Positions 16,999-24,758 are shown, numbered from the stretch's first letter. The stretch: DNA of 64,000 bases from Mesobacillus sp. AQ2 (GCF_030122805.1 NZ_CP126080.1:2113001-2177000); one strand, 5' to 3'. The notes: generated by a model from the letters alone, not told the origin. Program-made: numbers and translations.

Positions 16999-18426
16999 AT
17001 GAAAATTACTTCTATTATTAATGGAGTAGAACAGACAGAAAGCAACGGAGAGACGATGGCGGTTAGAAACCCCTTCACTGGTGAACTTGTAGCAGAAATG
17101 CAATTGGCAGATGAGGCACAAATGGAGGAAGCGATCGAAAACAGTGTCAAGGCTTTTAACAACACGATGAAAATGATGCCTGCCCATGAGAGGGCAGATA
17201 TCCTGCTTAGGGCTGCACAGCTATTGGAGGATAAAAAGGAAGACTTTGCCCGGGTCGTTGCAATAGAAGCAGGAAAGCCGATAAAGCATAGCAGAGCCGA
17301 AATTCAGCGATCCATTCAGGTAATCCGGTTTTCAAGTGAACTTTCAAAGCATATGACAGGAGAAGTGCTGCCAATGGATGCTGCACTTCGCGGCGACCAG
17401 CGTATGGGAATGGTGAAGCGGGTGCCGATGGGGGTAATTGGTGCAATTACCCCTTTCAATTTCCCGTTGAATTTATCGCTGCATAAAATTGCTCCGGCAA
17501 TTGCAGCCGGGAATACGGTGATTTTTAAACCGGCAGAAAAAACCCCAGTTTCAGCATATATGCTGACGAAGCTCTTCCATGAAGCGGGGTTGCCGGATGG
17601 AGTACTGAACCTGGTGCTCAGTACTGGAAAAGTGGCAGGTTCAACCCTTGTCCCTCATAAAAAGGTCCCGAAAATCACTTTTACCGGAAGTCTGACGGTC
17701 GGAAAAATTATCCGAGATACGGCTGGTTTCAAGAAGGTCACAATGGAGCTTGGTTCGAATTCGCCGAATATTGTTTTTGAGGACGCGGAAATTGATGATG
17801 CCGTTGAAAGATTGGTGAATGCTGCATTTGGCTACTCAGGGCAAGTTTGTGTTTCAGCACAGAGGATTTATGTACAGGAAGAAGTTTATGATGAGTTCCT
17901 TATGAAGTATAAAGAGGCAACGGAACAGCTGAAGATTGGTGATCCGCTGGATGAGGAAACGGACTTCGGCCCAATGATTGACGAGGATGCTGCTGAGAGA
18001 ATCCAAGAATGGGTAGAAGAAGCAAGAGAACAGGGAGCAACAATTGAAACTGGAGGTGAGCGAAAAGGAACAATCGTGTACCCAACGATTATCACGAATG
18101 TCAAAAAGGAGATGAAGGTCGTAACAGAAGAAGCGTTCGCTCCGATTGTCACCGTAATGCCGTTTAGGACCGAGGATGAAGCGATTGAAAATACAAATGA
18201 CTCCATTTACGGTCTGCAGGCCGGGGTTTTCACAAAGGACATAAGCCGTGCTTACCGGGTAGCTGATAAACTGGAAATGGGCGGTGTCTGGATCAATGAA
18301 GCCTCCGTCTATCGTCAGGACAATTATCCATATGGCGGTGTAAAACTCAGCGGGCTCGGCAGGGAAGGCGTAAAATATGCAATCGAGGAAATGACTGAAC
18401 TGAAATTCATAGGAGTCAGGCTTTAA
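16999..18426 (+). CDS. Aldehyde dehydrogenase family protein
   Basis: 475 residues, complete ALDH fold. NAD(P)-binding part with ITPFNFPLN and KPAEKTP; catalytic Glu in MELGSNSPN (near 250) and catalytic Cys in GYSGQVCVSAQR (near 284); C-terminal EEAFAPIV and PYGGVKLSGLGREG. Start ATG 16999 follows AAAGGCGGTGAT, nearly the perfect anti-16S complement; an ATG at 16975 overlapping the preceding gene lacks one. It forms a two-gene operon with the TPP enzyme 17 bases away, suggesting it oxidises that enzyme's aldehyde product or supplies its acid substrate. Looks like the GAPN/lactaldehyde-type subgroup. Confidence 0.88.
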   Translation: MKITSIINGVEQTESNGETMAVRNPFTGELVAEMQLADEAQMEEAIENSVKAFNNTMKMMPAHERADILLRAAQLLEDKKEDFARVVAIEAGKPIKHSRAEIQRSIQVIRFSSELSKHMTGEVLPMDAALRGDQRMGMVKRVPMGVIGAITPFNFPLNLSLHKIAPAIAAGNTVIFKPAEKTPVSAYMLTKLFHEAGLPDGVLNLVLSTGKVAGSTLVPHKKVPKITFTGSLTVGKIIRDTAGFKKVTMELGSNSPNIVFEDAEIDDAVERLVNAAFGYSGQVCVSAQRIYVQEEVYDEFLMKYKEATEQLKIGDPLDEETDFGPMIDEDAAERIQEWVEEAREQGATIETGGERKGTIVYPTIITNVKKEMKVVTEEAFAPIVTVMPFRTEDEAIENTNDSIYGLQAGVFTKDISRAYRVADKLEMGGVWINEASVYRQDNYPYGGVKLSGLGREGVKYAIEEMTELKFIGVRL

Positions 18427-18433
18427 GGTGAAG

Positions 18434-18469
18434 GACCACTCTCCAACGATGGAGAGTGGTCGTTTTTTT
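18434..18469 (+). terminator. Terminator after the TPP enzyme/ALDH operon
   Basis: GACCACTCTCC and GGAGAGTGGTC, eleven perfect pairs, then GTTTTTTT. Confidence 0.9.
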
Positions 18470-18540
18470 AGGTGCATAGATGTGGGGCGGGGACCACTGG
18501 AGCCTGCTGGCAAGCAATTTGAAGCCAGCAGGATCAATGG

Positions 18541-19299
18541 TCAACACACCACCATTAGCTTCCACAGCGGGTAGATTTTATCAGGATTGCCGACTTCATT
18601 AAGAATCCAGTCAGATTCTTTTTTCAATAGGTCACGGAGAAGTACACATGCAATCTGATGTTTTTGCGGAGTGAGGTTTTCCTGTATTTGACGGACGTTC
18701 TCAATAATGGCATCTGGGAGTGAGGACTCTAAAGCCTTCAGACCCAACTGTGCTCGTTCCGGTCGATACCTGTGAAGCAGCACTTTCGCAAGGTGAGTCA
18801 TCACATGATTGAGCATATTCACCGACCATAAATCATTGCCGCGGACAGATGACTTTTTGTACTGAAATAGAAACCAGGCTATATCATCGACCGCGACCTG
18901 AAATTCTTCTGGAGATAAACGAAGAGTTTGGGAAGCTTTAAATCTTTCCAGCCGATTATACGGGTCATAGATTACTTTGAAATAGTCCTTTTCAACAAAA
19001 ATCTCCTCGGTAACCGTAAATAAATCAACGTGCAGCATATTTTCATACACTGCTATAATCTGCGGGGCGATGATATAAATATCATCATAAAAAAGCAACT
19101 TTCCGTAGGTTTCTAGATGATCGATTCGGCTCAAAAGGAAATCTGAGAGGTCATCTTGGTCAACAAGGCAGTATAGATCAAGATCAGAATGTTCATCCTG
19201 CTCTCCTCGTCCTACAGAACCCTTCACAAAGATGGCTTGAATTCTTTTATCCTTAACAAGGCTGTTTGTCAAAATTTCCAGAGCTTCAGTAACCTTCAT
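18541..19299 (-). CDS. Nucleotidyltransferase-domain protein
   Basis: About 252 residues. The polymerase-beta-type nucleotidyltransferase motif is plain: VKGSVGRGEQ followed by HSDLDLYCLV (near residues 20-45), giving the G-S-x9-D-x-D metal site; a further acidic residue lies in LHVDLFTV near 90. The C-terminal half is all-helical. This resembles aminoglycoside adenylyltransferase-like and other AadA/KNTase-type proteins; the acceptor is unknown. ATG 19299 is preferred; a GTG at 19311 overlaps the patatin gene stop. Downstream partner of that gene. Confidence 0.78.
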   Translation of the reverse strand: MKVTEALEILTNSLVKDKRIQAIFVKGSVGRGEQDEHSDLDLYCLVDQDDLSDFLLSRIDHLETYGKLLFYDDIYIIAPQIIAVYENMLHVDLFTVTEEIFVEKDYFKVIYDPYNRLERFKASQTLRLSPEEFQVAVDDIAWFLFQYKKSSVRGNDLWSVNMLNHVMTHLAKVLLHRYRPERAQLGLKALESSLPDAIIENVRQIQENLTPQKHQIACVLLRDLLKKESDWILNEVGNPDKIYPLWKLMVVC

Positions 19300-19303
19300 C
19301 GAA

Positions 19304-20155
19304 TCACGCACCTAACCAGTCATTTACCTGGGCGAATTTTTCCTTCGCGTCTTCATAGCCCACTTCATACAACTGTGTCAGTTTATCTGGATTTCGTTCT
19401 ACACGGCCAACCTTGAGATTCATTGATGGCCTGATGACGATCACTTCATTTTTCGCTTCAAGAGCTTCGATGTAATCGAGCGTTTCATTGTACATTTTAT
19501 AGCGTGTTTCAAGCGCTTGGTGCAGGCCTTTGAAGTCTTTATACACATAACGCGGCAGCCAAGAAAAGGAGGACTTTTTCTTCCGGTATCCTTTTGGCTT
19601 CGTCAGTACGATCACGCTTTTTTGGACTCCATCTGTCATTGCTTTCCTGATAGGAATCGGATCGGATATTCCGCCATCCATAAGGGTTTTTCCCCTAAAC
19701 TCAATCGCAGGTGCCATGAATGGAAGCGTGCTGGAAGCTCTGATGATTTTAAGAATATCCTCTGGCACATCATTTTTATTAAAATAAACAGGTTCGCCAG
19801 TGAAGCAATCTGTCGTACCAATCAGAAAGGTTTCCGCGGCAGTGTTGAATGTCTCGAAATCAAAGGGTACCAGCTCGTTTGGAAGCTTATCAAATATAAA
19901 ATCCATCCCAAACAGTTCTTTTTTTAACAACAAATTTCTATAAGAAATATAATCTTGATGTGTCACATAATCAATCGTCACTTGCTTATTTCTCCCTGGC
20001 TGTCTGGCAATATATGAAGAGCCCTGGCACGCACCGGCAGAAACGCCGATGATATATGGGAAAAATAAATCATTTTCTAAAAAATATTCAAGTACCCCAG
20101 CCGTGTAGACACCTCTCATGCCTCCACCTTCAAGGATCAAACCACTGCTATACAC
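19304..20155 (-). CDS. Patatin-like phospholipase family protein
   Basis: 283 residues. Oxyanion-hole motif LEGGGMRGVYTAGVLE near the N-terminus, nucleophile GVSAGAC (Ser near 41), and catalytic Asp in MDGGISDPIP (near 160) make the full patatin Ser-Asp dyad. Such bacterial proteins (YjjU type) are lipid acyl hydrolases. Start GTG 20155 lies behind GGGGGG; the frame open to 20200 precedes that ribosome site. No signal peptide, so it is cytosolic or peripheral. It immediately precedes the nucleotidyltransferase gene (gap of 4 bases), an operon. Confidence 0.88.
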   Translation of the reverse strand: MYSSGLILEGGGMRGVYTAGVLEYFLENDLFFPYIIGVSAGACQGSSYIARQPGRNKQVTIDYVTHQDYISYRNLLLKKELFGMDFIFDKLPNELVPFDFETFNTAAETFLIGTTDCFTGEPVYFNKNDVPEDILKIIRASSTLPFMAPAIEFRGKTLMDGGISDPIPIRKAMTDGVQKSVIVLTKPKGYRKKKSSFSWLPRYVYKDFKGLHQALETRYKMYNETLDYIEALEAKNEVIVIRPSMNLKVGRVERNPDKLTQLYEVGYEDAKEKFAQVNDWLGA

Positions 20156-20228
20156 TCCAATTCCCCCCTGGAATTTTATTTCTTTTTTACATTTTAACAC
20201 AGGCTATTCAGGATTAATTCCAGGATGA

Positions 20229-20978
20229 TTACTCACTCAGAAGGTGATGGATCATCCTTGATTTGTCTTCGAAAAATTGCTTCATGATCCGGTAATGATT
20301 CGTCTCTTCCAAATCTCTTTTAAAAATACCTTCATCACTGAATTCATATATCGTGGCATCAGGATAAGCCATGATTATCGGGGAGTGAGTAGCAATAATC
20401 AACTGGGAGTTTTCCTTAACAAGATCATGTATTCGGGTCAGCATCGACATTTGCCTTAACGGGGAAAGAGCCGCTTCTGGCTCGTCCAATATGTATAGAC
20501 CATTTCCGCGAAAGCGGTGAAGGAAGGTTGAGAAAAAAGCCTCACCATGTGACTGCTCGTGGAGAGACTGCCCGCCAAACGAATGAATGACCTTTGGACC
20601 TCCCATAACTTCACGATCCATTTCTTCAATATTAGAAGCAACATTATAAAAACTCTCCGCACGGAGGAAAAATCCATCCTGTGGCCGTTCCACTCCTTTT
20701 ACGATCCGCAGGTAATTCCCCAGCTCTGAGTGGGAGTCATAGGTGGAAAAATTGAAATTATACGAACCACCCTCAGCATTAAAGCCAAGACCCACTGCAA
20801 TCGCTTCAAGCAAAGTCGATTTACCCATCCCATTTTCACCAATCAAAAATGTCACCTTTGGATGTAAATCTATCTCATCCAAATTTTTAAAGCTGGGGAG
20901 ATTAAATGGGTATGAATGAAATGAAGGTACTTCATCCACTTTCAAACTGACACTTCGAACATACTGCCAATTCAGCAT
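20229..20978 (-). CDS. SMC/RecF-like AAA ATPase
   Basis: 249 residues, a single compact ABC-type ATPase. Walker A IGENGMGKST near residues 46-55; a signature-like SHGEAFFSTF near 143; Walker B LYILDEPEAALSP near 160; H-loop IIATHSPII near 197. Resembles the stand-alone OLD/RecF-like ATPases often annotated as AAA family; roles range from DNA repair to phage defence. No nuclease domain is fused and no nuclease gene is adjacent. It lies 74 bases upstream of the patatin gene on the same strand and could be co-transcribed. Confidence 0.82.
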   Translation of the reverse strand: MLNWQYVRSVSLKVDEVPSFHSYPFNLPSFKNLDEIDLHPKVTFLIGENGMGKSTLLEAIAVGLGFNAEGGSYNFNFSTYDSHSELGNYLRIVKGVERPQDGFFLRAESFYNVASNIEEMDREVMGGPKVIHSFGGQSLHEQSHGEAFFSTFLHRFRGNGLYILDEPEAALSPLRQMSMLTRIHDLVKENSQLIIATHSPIIMAYPDATIYEFSDEGIFKRDLEETNHYRIMKQFFEDKSRMIHHLLSE

Positions 20979-21056
20979 AAGTACCCCGCCTTAACAGTTT
21001 TCCTTATTTTATCATGAATAGAATTGAAACTGGAAAAAACGCATGAAATTTCCAAT

Positions 21057-21187
21057 TTGCTATAAAAATGAAAAAGTTGCTATAAAAAGCCTAAACTCGC
21101 TATAAAAATGAAAAAGTCGCTATAAAAAAGAAAAACTCGCTATAAAAAAGAAAAACTCGCTATATAATCAATTTTTCCGCTATATAA
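21057..21187. repeat. Short tandem intergenic repeat, CGCTATAAAA type
   Basis: GCTATAAAA or GCTATATAA recurs seven times at about 20-22 base spacing, with A-rich fill (GAAAAACT or GAAAAAGT). The copies nearest 21120-21165 are almost identical and the outer ones decay. It fills the divergent gap between the ATPase and ynfA genes and has no coding potential. Confidence 0.8.
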
Positions 21188-21253
21188 CATTATGCAGCGA
21201 TGTCGTCGAAGCATATTTTTTAGTTATAATACAGTTACAAACACAATTAGGAA

Positions 21254-21589
21254 GTGATAATCATCTTTAGTGCCATTATATTGTTCATTTTAGCGGGAAT
21301 TGCTGAGATTGGCGGCGGATATTTGATCTGGCTGTGGCTGAGGGAAGGAAAACCACTTTATTGGGGAATCGGTGGCGGATTCGCGCTCGCTATATATGGA
21401 GTCATCGCCACATTCCAGGCCTTCCCGTCGTTCGGAAGAGTATACGCTGCATACGGAGGGGTATTCATTATTCTGTCCGTATTATGGGGATGGGGAATCG
21501 ATAAGAAAACTCCAGATTTATACGATTGGATTGGCGCGGCAATTTGCCTGGTAGGAGTATCTGTGATGCTGATGGCACCAAGACAATAA
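21254..21589 (+). CDS. YnfA/UPF0060 family small membrane protein
   Basis: About 111 residues with four helices, the small-multidrug-resistance-like YnfA family: [21 protein letters not shown], then [14 protein letters not shown] and [11 protein letters not shown]. The start is unclear. The only canonical codon is GTG 21254, which lies inside AGGAAGTGAT, itself a near-perfect ribosome site; family alignment from memory would start at the ATC at 21263. Function within the family is only loosely linked to efflux. No clear terminator follows. Confidence 0.85.
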   Translation: MIIIFSAIILFILAGIAEIGGGYLIWLWLREGKPLYWGIGGGFALAIYGVIATFQAFPSFGRVYAAYGGVFIILSVLWGWGIDKKTPDLYDWIGAAICLVGVSVMLMAPRQ

Positions 21590-21979
21590 CCATTCGATGC
21601 TTATACATAAGTAGTTTTTAAACTGGTAACATGCCAGCATAAACATAGCAATCAAGTCATTCTCATTATTTTGATGGATGGAAGATGAAAAAGAAACTCA
21701 CGATATTGGATAAGCTGCAAATCGTATTGGGAATTAGTGCTGCGGTGGTAATGATCCAGCATTGATAAACGAATCTTATCCCTGGCATTTTAAGATCAGG
21801 CCTATCTGATGGCTCTTAATATAATACAATTAGGGATGCAGGGGAAAATCAGGTTTTTCTCACAATATTATTGTTTTTGCCTCGCTCATCATCGTTCTTG
21901 CCGTGATGTAAACGATACCTCCCATCCTGTTTTTTTTCGTGGAAATAGGGAAAAACAATGGTATCCCGGTGCATCTTTT
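21590..21979. other. Intergenic region with possible decayed coding remnants
   Basis: This stretch of 390 bases holds a 27-codon frame from ATG 21685 (MKKKLTILDKLQ, hydrophobic end) and a hydrophobic peptide frame ending near 21911 (IIVFASLIIVLAVM). They are in different frames and could be pieces of one decayed small membrane protein. Nothing else was seen. Confidence 0.3.
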
Positions 21980-22008
21980 TTGCAAAAATTTAGCATAACT
22001 GGGATAAT
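21980..22008 (+). promoter_or_regulatory. SigA-type promoter of the glutaredoxin gene
   Basis: TTGCAA (21980-21985), 17-base spacer, GATAAT (22003-22008), 40 bases before the start codon. Confidence 0.65.
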
Positions 22009-22047
22009 ACATTATAGGGTATAACAAACTTTAAGGAGGCATTTAAA

Positions 22048-22281
22048 ATGAATGATATTACAGTTTACACAACAAACACTTGACCTTACTGCACAATGAT
22101 GAAACAATTCCTTGAGGGTCAAGGATTAAACTACAAAGAAGTTAATGTACAATACGATCAACAAGCTGCACAGAAGCTGGTTGAAGAAACTGGGCAGATG
22201 GGTGTGCCGCAAACGAAAGTGAATGGCAACTGGGTTCTTGGTTTTGACCCGGATACGCTCATGCAGTATGTGAATAAATAA
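22048..22281 (+). CDS. Glutaredoxin-family protein with in-frame TGA at active-site Cys (candidate selenoprotein)
   Basis: Reading from ATG 22048, behind a strong AAGGAGG, gives MNDITVYTTNT, then TGA (22081-22083), PYCTMM and an intact frame to TAA 22281. Bacillus relatives that I remember have NTCPYC here, so TGA replaces the first cysteine (residue 12) of CPYC; the second Cys is residue 15. The cis-proline GVPQT and the GFDP ending are intact, and promoter, ribosome site and terminator are all present. Seventy-seven residues if TGA is decoded as selenocysteine. Sec-containing glutaredoxins are known in some anaerobes. The alternative is a nonsense mutation, with or without translation from ATG 22096. 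No sel genes are in this window. Confidence 0.7.
22109..22125 (+). promoter_or_regulatory. SECIS-like hairpin downstream of the in-frame TGA
   Basis: TCCTTGA (22109-22115), loop GGG, TCAAGGA (22119-22125): seven perfect pairs with G at the first loop positions. The loop begins 32 bases after the TGA, inside the 16-37 base range remembered for bacterial SECIS elements. A competing stem, CTTGACC (22079-22085, spanning the TGA) with GGTCAAG, also exists. Confidence 0.45.
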
Positions 22282-22293
22282 GTTTTAAACAAC

Positions 22294-22320
22294 AAAAAGG
22301 GGCTTCGGCCTCTTTTTTTT
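22294..22320 (+). terminator. Terminator after the glutaredoxin gene
   Basis: AAAAAGGGGC-ttcg-GCCTCTTTTT stem with one G-T pair and a run of eight T. Confidence 0.88.
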
Positions 22321-22406
22321 GTAAAAATTGATATAATGGAAAGAAGGAATTCCATGCTAGTATGTGGAAGCTCTTAAAGATTAAAATTTAGAGAGGATGC
22401 AGTTCT

Positions 22407-22952
22407 ATGGTAAAACAGCGAAATGAACTTTGGGAATGGATAAAGGCTTTCCTGATTGCAATATTATTGGCATTTGTTATACGTGCCTTTCTCTTTACTC
22501 CAATTGAAGTAAAAGGTGCTTCCATGGAACCAACTCTGCATAACGAAGAGAGGATGTTCGTCACAAAGGTCGGTGAACCTAAACGGTTTGATATTGTCGT
22601 TTTCCATGCAACCGAGGAGAAGGATTACATTAAAAGGGTGATCGGGTTGCCAGGTGACCGTGTAGAATATAAAAACGACGTCCTTTATATAAATGGAAAG
22701 CCATATGATGAGCCGTATTTGGATGACATCAAAAAGCAATTGATTGATGGGCCGCTGACAGGATCGTTTACCTTGGAAGAGACCGCTGTTGGAGCTGAAG
22801 TTGTACCTGAAGGCCATGTTTTTGTAATGGGCGACAACAGAAGGAACAGTAAAGACAGCCGCCACATCGGAGCCGTCCCAATTGAAAATATCGTAGGAAC
22901 AACAAAGGTCGTTTTTTACCCGTTTAAAGAAATGAAGATTATTGGTGATTAA
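22407..22952 (+). CDS. Signal peptidase I (Sip/LepB type)
   Basis: 181 residues, the short Gram-positive form. One N-terminal membrane helix (about 11-30), then box B GASMEPTL with the nucleophile Ser39, box C around PKRFDIVVF, the general-base Lys76 in YIKRVIGLPGD, and box E GDNRRNSKDSR. It cleaves signal peptides on the outer membrane face and matches SipS/SipT. TAGAGAGGATG serves the ATG. Single gene with its own terminator. Confidence 0.95.
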   Translation: MVKQRNELWEWIKAFLIAILLAFVIRAFLFTPIEVKGASMEPTLHNEERMFVTKVGEPKRFDIVVFHATEEKDYIKRVIGLPGDRVEYKNDVLYINGKPYDEPYLDDIKKQLIDGPLTGSFTLEETAVGAEVVPEGHVFVMGDNRRNSKDSRHIGAVPIENIVGTTKVVFYPFKEMKIIGD

Positions 22953-22969
22953 TATATTTTAAAGCCCAG

Positions 22970-22999
22970 CGCATTGATCAATGGATCGATGCGTTTTTT
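22970..22999 (+). terminator. Terminator after signal peptidase
   Basis: CGCAT-t-GATC pairs with GATC-g-ATGCG around AATG, then TTTTTT. Confidence 0.85.
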
Positions 23000-23210
23000 C
23001 TTGGTTTAGGGTGTTGCTCAAAGGTCATTGGACGAGTGGTGATTTAACTAGAAGGTCTCGTGGTATAGAGTGGTTGGAAAGAGAAAAACATCCCCCTTGG
23101 TACATACTGATAAATGTTTTTCATAGTAACCGAAATGGGTTATTATTGACGGCTTTCTTACACTGCATAAATTTTCCCAAACTGCATGTAGTAAAAAGAT
23201 TCAGGATGCC

Positions 23211-23423
23211 ATGATCGAGCACTTCACTCAAGCTGATGAAGATTACGGCCGCCGTGTAAAAGAGGGGATTGAAAAAAGAACGAAAGAAGTGGAAGCTATG
23301 TCGAATGAAGATAATGTGCCTGGCCGTGAATCAGGCAAATCAAAATATGGCCATGGATCACTGTCAGCCAATGAAGCAGCAAAAGAAGCTGTTCAGAAAA
23401 GCCACGAATCTGATCCATATTAA
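23211..23423 (+). pseudogene. C-terminal remnant of a catalase
   Basis: The 70-residue frame MIEHFTQADEDYGRRVKEG plus a hydrophilic tail ending KSHESDPY resembles the catalase-related C-terminal domain and the tail found on Bacillus catalases. The matching frame may begin a few codons earlier (KKIQDA, from about 23193), but no heme-binding or catalytic part is present upstream in any frame. No ribosome site precedes the ATG. Most likely the 3' remnant of a deleted katA/katX-like gene; a short expressed protein is less likely. Confidence 0.6.
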
Positions 23424-23429
23424 TAGTTG

Positions 23430-23464
23430 AAGGCTGCATAGGGGAATCCTGTGCAGCCTTTTTA
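23430..23464 (+). terminator. Terminator after the catalase remnant
   Basis: AAGGCTGCA and TGCAGCCTT stem with a T run. Confidence 0.85.
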
Positions 23465-23643
23465 TCTTATTGAAAAAAGAGTTGTTGAGACCACTGACCC
23501 TTTTGTTCAAAAAAAAATTTGAGTATATTTGATTACAGAAAAAATTACAAATTTGCAGGAAATTAGGATGTTTAAGCCGAAATATAATTGATAATAAATC
23601 TCAATGTACATTTTACATAATCTATGACTAGTGAGGGATTTAA

Positions 23644-24660
23644 ATGGAGATGCAAAAGGATCTTATTGTCGGCGGCGTAGAACTTAAATGGGACTTAAAC
23701 TCAGGTCAAGTATTGTTCGAGGGTGGGGACGTTGTTTTTTTCTGGGTGTCTGCAATGAAAACGTTCTTTGACACAATCAATGAAATTACAGGTGAAGAAG
23801 CAACAAACCTTGTACTAGAGGCCACTGGTTTCCGACAGGGCATCATCGTTGGTGAAGGATTCAAGGAAATGAAGGAAATCAATACATCCAATGTTGTGGA
23901 ATGGCTGTCAAATACATATGTACCAGCAGGATGGGGATACGTAAGTGTTGAGGAAATGAATGTAAATACAAAAAACTTCACCTTATATATTCAAGATGAC
24001 TGGGAATACAAAATGAACAAATTGGGTTCCGAGGAAAAGCAGGGTATTTTCGTTCCTGCGCATTATGCTGGGGTTTTTACAGGATTATTCGGAAGTAACT
24101 TCTGGTATAAGATCATTAAATACCAAAATGAATCCAATCCATATACAGTTGTGGAATACTTCCCATCTGTCATGAGTATTCAACAAAACATACGTAGGTT
24201 GGCAAGTAGACAAGAAGATAAACATATCCAGGAATTAGAGAGCCTGGTAGCCGAAAAAACGAATATGCTCCAGGATCTGGTAAAGGAGTTATCCTCTCCG
24301 ATGATTCCAGTGCTTGAGGGTATAGTCGTCGTTCCATTGATTGGCAGATATGATGAGAACCGTGCAGAGGATTTGATTAACAACACATTGAATAATCTGC
24401 CAAAGTATCATACAAGATACGTTTTACTTGATCTCACAGGTTTGAACAAGGACATATCCCCATACACTGCAGAGTTGATAGATAAGCTTGGTTCAGCTGC
24501 CAGATTGTTAGGTGTGGAAGTCATTCTTGTAGGGATTTCCGCCGAACTGGCAATGGTGATCACCGAAACAATGACCAGACTGAAAAAATATGAATGCCTC
24601 CAGACCCTTCAGCACGGAATCTATTACGCTCTAGGTAAAAGCGGTAAAAGCATTGTATAG
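23644..24660 (+). CDS. RsbR-like stressosome protein with STAS domain
   Basis: 338 residues. Residues 1-190 form a sensory domain of the V4R or heme-type kind (LVLEATGFRQGIIVGEGF, then VPAHYAGVFTGLFG). A coiled-coil linker spans about 190-215 and a C-terminal STAS domain 222-335 (VVPLIGRYDENRAEDLI, VLLDLTGLNKDISPYTAELI, LLGVEVILVGISAELA). This order is typical of RsbR paralogs, which sit in stressosomes with RsbS and are phosphorylated by RsbT. Candidate phospho-sites are Thr in DLTG and the Ser/Thr in ISPYT. No rsbS/T genes are adjacent. AGTGAGGGATTTAA precedes ATG. Confidence 0.8.
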   Translation: MEMQKDLIVGGVELKWDLNSGQVLFEGGDVVFFWVSAMKTFFDTINEITGEEATNLVLEATGFRQGIIVGEGFKEMKEINTSNVVEWLSNTYVPAGWGYVSVEEMNVNTKNFTLYIQDDWEYKMNKLGSEEKQGIFVPAHYAGVFTGLFGSNFWYKIIKYQNESNPYTVVEYFPSVMSIQQNIRRLASRQEDKHIQELESLVAEKTNMLQDLVKELSSPMIPVLEGIVVVPLIGRYDENRAEDLINNTLNNLPKYHTRYVLLDLTGLNKDISPYTAELIDKLGSAARLLGVEVILVGISAELAMVITETMTRLKKYECLQTLQHGIYYALGKSGKSIV

Positions 24661-24665
24661 AGGCG

Positions 24666-24693
24666 AAGCACTTGAGTAATCAAGTGCTTTTTT
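24666..24693 (+). terminator. Terminator after the RsbR-like gene
   Basis: AAGCACTTGA-gtaa-TCAAGTGCTT, ten perfect pairs, then TTTT. Confidence 0.9.
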
Positions 24694-24758
24694 AAAATGG
24701 GGGGATTTATCCTCCTATTGTTCCATCGTTTAGGAAGGGAGCCGGTGAAGAGAAGAGG

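Noticed and set aside
17854..18537. A 227-codon open frame on the minus strand
   Set aside because: It lies almost entirely antisense to the aldehyde dehydrogenase gene, spans that operon's terminator, has no ribosome site and reads as low-quality protein.
18541..20978. CBASS anti-phage operon
   Set aside because: The nucleotidyltransferase motif resembles AadA/KNTase enzymes and lacks the features I expect of CD-NTases; kept only as a low-probability idea in the findings.
21809..22024. 71-codon frame before the glutaredoxin gene
   Set aside because: It runs through the promoter of the glutaredoxin gene, has no ribosome site and reads as random sequence.
22096..22281. Glutaredoxin gene starting at ATG 22096
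   Set aside because: This would delete the first strand and the CPYC site; the strong ribosome site and promoter belong to ATG 22048, so the longer frame across TGA is preferred.
22981..23214. 77-codon frame upstream of the catalase remnant
   Set aside because: It begins inside the signal peptidase terminator, lacks a ribosome site and has no catalase-like residues.
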